Source: JBFXAM01 sp050184295 (GTDB lineage: Bacteria; Planctomycetota; Phycisphaerae; UBA1845; Fen-1342). From it: DNA of 8,179 nt. Below are positions 5,221 through 8,179 of this stretch, piece after piece. The position numbers and the translations under genes were made by a program. How positions within the stretch are numbered: the stretch's first letter is position 1; the number at the start of each line of letters is the position of its first letter. The stretch covers positions 1 to 8,179 of the forward strand of contig JBFXAM010000163.1 in assembly GCA_050184295.1 (NCBI GenBank). Reading direction: 5' to 3'. The notes under the pieces were generated by a model. The model did not search any database, was not told the DNA's origin, and saw only the letters and a list, made by a program, of their open reading frames with translations.

Positions 5221-5849
5221 CGGACACTGCGGTCCAGAGGTTTTACCGCTATCACGCGTACGTCTATGACAGCACGCGGTGGATGATCCTCCACGGTCGG
5301 CGCCGCGCGGTCTCGAAGATGGAGCTCGCCCCCGACGGCACGGCGCTGGAGATCGGCTGCGGCACGGGCTTGAATTTCCGCCACGTGCTCGCCCCGCTCG
5401 ATCCGCACCGCGGGCGGCTGGTCGGCGTGGATTTTTCGCAGGACATGTTGGTGCGCGCGGCGCGGCGCGTCGCGGGCGCCGGTTGGCCGAATGTCGAGCT
5501 TGCGCACGCCGACGCGACGACGCTCGACCTGCCGCAGCGCTTTGATGCGATCCTGTTTGCGTACAGCCTGACGATGATCCCGGACTGGCCCGCGGCGCTG
5601 GCGCGGGCATACGCGCACCTCAAGCCCCTCGGGCGGCTGGTGGTGCTCGATTTCGCGCGGTTTCAGTCGTGGGGGCCGCTCGCACCGCTGATGCGCGCCT
5701 GGCTGCGCGCCAACCACGTCGAGACGCAGCGCCCCTATGTCGACGAGCTGCGCCGCGTCGCCGGCAACGTCGAACTGTCCTACTGGCTGGGCGGCTACAA
5801 CTTCACCGCTGTCGCACGGAGAAGGGACGATGCTCCACCGCGTACTTGA
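5217..5849 (+). CDS. btaB: BtaB-like SAM-dependent N-methyltransferase (betaine lipid synthesis)
   Basis: Encodes 210 residues from GTG 5217, which overlaps the upstream stop; GGAAAGG lies 10 bases before it. It is a class I Rossmann methyltransferase: motif I ALEIGCGTGLN (43-53) for SAM binding, the acidic ribose-binding D72 in VGVDFSQDM, ADATTLDLP (98-106), FDAILFAYSLTMIPDW (109-124) and LKPLGRLVVLDF (135-146). The N-terminal RFYRYHAYVYDSTRWMILHGR precedes the fold, as in BtaB and related lipid methyltransferases. In the known pathway BtaB adds three methyl groups to diacylglyceryl-homoserine to give DGTS, at the cytoplasmic membrane. From sequence alone it could be another small-molecule or quinone methyltransferase. 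The adjoining btaA-like gene, with a 20-bp overlap, is the main reason for the BtaB call. In Rhodobacter sphaeroides the order is btaA-btaB; here it is reversed. Confidence 0.83.
   Translation: MTDTAVQRFYRYHAYVYDSTRWMILHGRRRAVSKMELAPDGTALEIGCGTGLNFRHVLAPLDPHRGRLVGVDFSQDMLVRAARRVAGAGWPNVELAHADATTLDLPQRFDAILFAYSLTMIPDWPAALARAYAHLKPLGRLVVLDFARFQSWGPLAPLMRAWLRANHVETQRPYVDELRRVAGNVELSYWLGGYNFTAVARRRDDAPPRT
5818..5826 (+). promoter_or_regulatory. Ribosome binding site of btaA, inside the end of btaB
   Basis: GGAGAAGGG lies within the last codons of btaB. Its GGAG is 8 bases before ATG 5830, so that ATG is preferred over the in-frame ATG 5851, which has no such site. The arrangement suggests translational coupling. 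Confidence 0.6.
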
Positions 5850-7047
5850 CATGCCCACGCCGGCGAAACGAGACCTGCTCGAACGCCTCGTCTTTCACGG
5901 CATCGTCTTCAACATGTCCTGGGAAGACCCCGAGATGGACCGCCGGGCCTTCGGCATCCAGCCGCAGCACGCGGTCATCTCGATCTCGTCGGCCGGCTGC
6001 AACCCGCTGAACTTCCTGTGTCAGGGTCCGCGACGGCTGATCTCCATCGACAGCAACCCGGCCCAGAACGCGCTGCTCGAGCTGAAGCTTGCCGCCATCG
6101 AAACTCTGGCCCACGAGCAGTTCTTCGACATCTTCGCCGCCCGCCGACCGCAGATCGTCACGCAGGTGTACCGGACGCACCTGCGTCCCAACGTCTCGCC
6201 CCGCTCCCAGCACTACTGGGACAAGAACCTGTGGATGGTCGCGCGCGGCGTGTACGATTTCGGCCGCATGGGGCTGTTCTGCCGGATCATGCGGCGGTTT
6301 ATCCGCCTGCTGGGGATGTCGCAGCGGCGGATCGACGAGTTTTTCGAGCTGCGCACGCTTGCAGAACAGCGCGAGTGGTACGACCGCTACGTCGCGCCGC
6401 GCTTGTGGGGCGCCGGCACGCGCAGTTTCGTGAACTTCCGCCCGCTGCTCTACCTGGCGGGCGTTCATCCAGCGCAGTACGACCTCATCGACGACCGCCA
6501 CGACATGTATCACTTCGTCAAGGAACGCATCGAATACGCCCTGACGCGCGTGCCGATCTACGACAACTACTTCCTCTGCATGGCGGTCACCGGACGCTTT
6601 CGCGGGCGGCGCGTCCCGCCTTATTTGCTTGAGGAGAACTTCGACACGCTTCGCCGAAACCTCGATCGCGTGCTCGTGGTCAATGGCTGGCTCGGGCCGT
6701 TCCTGGACACACAGCCGCCGGGCTCCATCGACCGCTTCAACCTGCTCGACATCTTCGACTGGATGTCGCCGGCGGTGTTCGAACAAACGCTTCACAGCGT
6801 CCTGCGGGCCGCTTCGCGCGACGCCACCATGATCTACCGCTCGGGCAGCTATCGGCTCGATCCGCCGCCAAGCGCGCTCAAGCATCTCGTTCCACACACC
6901 GAACTCGCCCGCGAACTGCTCGCGACCGATCGCTCGGCGACCTACGGCAGCTTTTACGTATTCACGATCAAGAGCCATAACGGCGCGGCGGGCCGAGGCG
7001 GCGCCGCGGTCGGCGAGCCGGCCGCGGGTGCGCTCTCACCCGCGTAG
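5830..7047 (+). CDS. btaA: BtaA-like SAM:diacylglycerol 3-amino-3-carboxypropyltransferase (DUF3419 family)
   Basis: Encodes 405 residues. The N-terminal FHGIVFNMSWEDPEMD (22-37) matches the family's signature around YNxxWEDP. It is followed by ISISSAGCNPLNFL (50-63), RLISIDSNPAQNALLELKL (69-87), which is a SAM-fold strand with the D-x-NP-Q-ALLELK motif, and later the NFRPLLYLAGVHPAQYDLI (202-220), FNLLDIFDWMS (303-313) and MIYRSGSY (334-341) blocks. In characterised members BtaA transfers the 3-amino-3-carboxypropyl group of SAM to diacylglycerol, forming the ether-linked homoserine head group that BtaB methylates to DGTS, a phosphorus-free substitute for phosphatidylcholine. The length is close to that of bacterial BtaA, with an extra Gly/Ala-rich tail of about 25 residues. 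Overlap with btaB by 20 bp supports one operon. DGTS production itself is inferred, not shown. Confidence 0.9.
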   Translation: MLHRVLDMPTPAKRDLLERLVFHGIVFNMSWEDPEMDRRAFGIQPQHAVISISSAGCNPLNFLCQGPRRLISIDSNPAQNALLELKLAAIETLAHEQFFDIFAARRPQIVTQVYRTHLRPNVSPRSQHYWDKNLWMVARGVYDFGRMGLFCRIMRRFIRLLGMSQRRIDEFFELRTLAEQREWYDRYVAPRLWGAGTRSFVNFRPLLYLAGVHPAQYDLIDDRHDMYHFVKERIEYALTRVPIYDNYFLCMAVTGRFRGRRVPPYLLEENFDTLRRNLDRVLVVNGWLGPFLDTQPPGSIDRFNLLDIFDWMSPAVFEQTLHSVLRAASRDATMIYRSGSYRLDPPPSALKHLVPHTELARELLATDRSATYGSFYVFTIKSHNGAAGRGGAAVGEPAAGALSPA

Positions 7048-7209
7048 CGCGTCGCCGCGCGCCGAGTCCAACTCTCGCCGGAGCCGCCCGTCCGCTCCCC
7101 GCACCGCACGCGCGCACGCCCACCCGGCGGACGTGTTTCGAGGCGCGCCCCGGCGCACACTCACGCGCGCCAATCCGGAATTCGCTGGGAGCGCGCCGTC
7201 GCACCGTGC

Positions 7210-7215
7210 TACACT
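7210..7215 (+). promoter_or_regulatory. -10-like element before the secreted repeat protein
   Basis: GCTACACTGC contains TACACT, identical to the -10 proposed for the bta operon. No convincing -35 lies 16-18 bases upstream. If real, the transcript would have a leader of about 175-180 bases. Confidence 0.3.
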
Positions 7216-7239
7216 GCGAAGCATCGTCGCCGAATAACG

Positions 7240-7296
7240 ATGGGCACGACGACTCGCCGTGCAGCGTCTCGGGCTGAGCGCTGCACACCCGATTGA
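7240..7296 (+). CDS. Possible leader peptide (18 residues), speculative
   Basis: ATG 7240 opens an 18-codon frame ending at TGA 7294-7296, reading MGTTTRRAASRAERCTPD. It spans the first leader hairpin and stops 4 bases before the second. It has three Thr and two Arg codons in a row near its start, but no Shine-Dalgarno. It may be a chance frame. Confidence 0.12.
   Translation: MGTTTRRAASRAERCTPD
7259..7286 (+). repeat. Leader hairpin 1
   Basis: GTGCAGCG (7259-7266) pairs perfectly with CGCTGCAC (7279-7286). Inside, after one unpaired T, CTC pairs with GAG around the loop GGGCT. This eleven-pair stem is one of the best in the window. Confidence 0.5.
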
Positions 7297-7300
7297 ACCG

Positions 7301-7343
7301 GGGCCCGATCGCTCGAAGCCGGACGCCGCATCGGGTCTTTTCG
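7301..7343 (+). terminator. Terminator-like hairpin with T-run in the leader of the secreted repeat protein
   Basis: CCCGAT (7304-7309) pairs with ATCGGG (7330-7335), and G-T and G-C pairs extend it outward to 7301/7338. The 20-base loop is followed by TCTTTT (7336-7341). It is the only hairpin in the window with a T-rich trailer on the coding strand. It lies about 60 bases before the start codon, so it is either the late terminator of the bta operon or an attenuator of the downstream gene. Confidence 0.45.
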
Positions 7344-7352
7344 TACTGCGCC

Positions 7353-7370
7353 GTCCCGCACCGGCGGGGC
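7353..7370 (+). repeat. Leader hairpin 3, just before the ribosome binding site
   Basis: CCCGC (7355-7359), loop ACCG and GCGGG (7364-7368), extended by a T-G and a G-C pair, form a seven-pair stem ending 16 bases before AAGGAG. It could influence ribosome access, or be chance in GC-rich DNA. Confidence 0.3.
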
Positions 7371-7399
7371 TCAACCACCGTTCAGCAAGGAGCACCATC

Positions 7400-8179
7400 A
7401 TGTGCCGGTTCCGAAATGGTTCCCTCGCGGTCCTCGCAGGCTGCCTCGCGAGCGCCGCTGCCGCGGCACCGCTGACCACCGCAACCACCTACCAAGGACG
7501 GCTTACGGACGCCGGCAACCCGGTGACCGGCTTCGCCGATCTGCGCTTTGAGCTGTTCGACGTGCCGCTCGGCGGGGTCCCGCTCGCGGGACCGCTGGAT
7601 CGGCTCAACCACCCGGTCGCCAGCGGCCTGTTCACGATTAACGATCTCGACTTCGGCCTGTCGCTTTTCGAAGGCGACGAGCGCTTTCTGCAAATCTCGG
7701 TCCGCGTGCCGCCCGGCGGCGGCGCATGGACGGCCCTGCTGCCCCGCCAGCGCCTGGCGCCCGCGCCGTACGCGGTCCACGCGATGCACCCGTGGATCAC
7801 CGATGGCAACGACATCTACTTCGACGGCACGTTTGTCGGCATCGGCACGCCGAATCCGAGCTACCGGCTGCATGTTCAGTCGACCACGCCGCGCGCTATC
7901 TACGGCATCTGCACCAACCCCACCGGCAACACGACGGGCGTGTTCGGACAATCGGACAGCACCGGCGGCGAAGGCGTGACCGGCTGGGCGACCGCGGCGA
8001 CGGGAACGACCTCCGGCCTGTATGGACAGTCGGACAGCAGCGATGGCCGCGGCGTCTTCGGCCTCGGCGCGGACGGCGGCGGCAGCGCGACCAACTACGG
8101 CGTGTACGGCGAGGCGCGCGGACCGTTCGGCGCCGGCGTGTTCGGGCTCGCGACCTCGACCCACTCCGCCGCCAGCGCC
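7400..8179 (+). CDS. Secreted repeat protein of planctomycete type, adhesin-like (partial, runs off the window)
   Basis: 260 codons are open to the right edge without a stop. ATG 7400 is preceded by AAGGAG with 7 bases of spacing. A signal peptide (residues 1-23, hydrophobic, ending AAAA-AP) is followed by TYQGRLTDAGNPVTGFADLRFELFD, a beta-rich domain (about 28-126) with SGLFTINDLDFG and ERFLQISVRVPPGG, ending LLPRQRLAPAPYAVHA. A connector (WITDGNDIYFDGTFVGIGTPNPSYRLHVQS, 132-161) resembles the Gly-rich stretches before phage-tail or adhesin stalks. From residue 176 come repeats of about 26-28 residues. I know this architecture from many planctomycete secreted proteins, but no biochemical role is established to my knowledge. 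Surface attachment or a structural stalk is an inference. No membrane anchor is visible in the part seen. Confidence 0.85.
   Translation, partial: MCRFRNGSLAVLAGCLASAAAAAPLTTATTYQGRLTDAGNPVTGFADLRFELFDVPLGGVPLAGPLDRLNHPVASGLFTINDLDFGLSLFEGDERFLQISVRVPPGGGAWTALLPRQRLAPAPYAVHAMHPWITDGNDIYFDGTFVGIGTPNPSYRLHVQSTTPRAIYGICTNPTGNTTGVFGQSDSTGGEGVTGWATAATGTTSGLYGQSDSSDGRGVFGLGADGGGSATNYGVYGEARGPFGAGVFGLATSTHSAASA
7925..8164 (+). repeat. Tandem protein repeats GV(F/Y)GQSDS...GV.G.AT, about 26-28 residues each
   Basis: Three units are visible, at residues 176-201, 202-227 and 228-255 of the secreted protein. Each has a G-[VL]-[FY]-G core (starting at residues 180, 206, 234) and a second GV(F/T)G core in its later half. 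Codons differ between units, so the repeats are conserved in protein rather than recently duplicated DNA. More units probably lie beyond the edge. Confidence 0.7.

Larger units (their letters stand above)
7048..7399 (+). other. 352-bp gene-free leader region between btaA and the secreted repeat protein
   Basis: No convincing gene lies here on either strand; the open frames are Arg/Pro/Ser-rich shadows. The left part (7048-7200) shows no clear signal and no obvious terminator directly after btaA. The right part holds a -10-like TACACT (7210-7215), a tiny reading frame (7240-7296), three consecutive hairpins (7259-7286, 7301-7338, 7353-7370) and then the ribosome binding site AAGGAG at 7387-7392. 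Confidence 0.6.

Noticed and set aside
5803..6978. 391-codon open frame antisense to btaA
   Set aside because: Its product is Arg/His/Val-rich with no recognisable motif, and the opposite strand encodes a clear BtaA with family motifs throughout. Long antisense frames are expected at this GC content.
7382..8164. 260-codon minus-strand frame over the secreted repeat protein
   Set aside because: It mirrors the codon pattern of the plus-strand gene, which has a ribosome binding site, a signal peptide and a known architecture.

Overview
The window is very GC-rich (not counted, but G/C dominates nearly every codon third position) and most likely comes from a member of the Planctomycetota, plausibly Phycisphaerae or a related deep lineage. 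The clues are a pseudopilin with the GFTLIELL / LLPSLARAREA N-terminus, an ECF sigma factor with a long C-terminal extension, a very short lipoprotein, and a secreted protein that starts with a YQGRLTDAG-type domain and continues into GV(F/Y)GQSDS repeats. These styles are all familiar from planctomycete genomes. The lineage is inferred from family style; no search was possible.

Layout. Positions 1-191 hold the C-terminal end of an unrecognised charged helical protein (+). Positions 373-1323 encode an ECF-type sigma factor with a cysteine-containing C-terminal extension (+). Converging on it are three minus-strand genes, read in the order small lipoprotein (3214-3041), membrane-anchored zinc-ribbon protein (about 2855-2436) and pseudopilin (2359-1442). 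The lipoprotein diverges from a secreted GH113-like glycoside hydrolase (3356-4492, +). Their two promoters appear to share a symmetric -10 element.

Next comes a tight three-gene unit on the + strand: a degenerate response-regulator receiver (4747-5220), a BtaB-like methyltransferase (5217-5849) and a BtaA-like 3-amino-3-carboxypropyl transferase (5830-7047). The reading frames overlap at both junctions. BtaA and BtaB together make the phosphorus-free betaine lipid DGTS: BtaA moves the aminocarboxypropyl group of SAM onto diacylglycerol, and BtaB then trimethylates the amine. The receiver-like protein has Asn where the phosphoacceptor Asp should be, so it may be a phosphorylation-independent partner or regulator of this pathway. 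This is the most interesting system in the window.

A 352-bp gap (7048-7399) follows. It holds a -10-like site and three successive hairpins, the second followed by a T-rich run. They lead into a secreted repeat protein whose gene runs off the right edge (7400 onward). No tRNA, rRNA, CRISPR array, transposase or integrase was seen.
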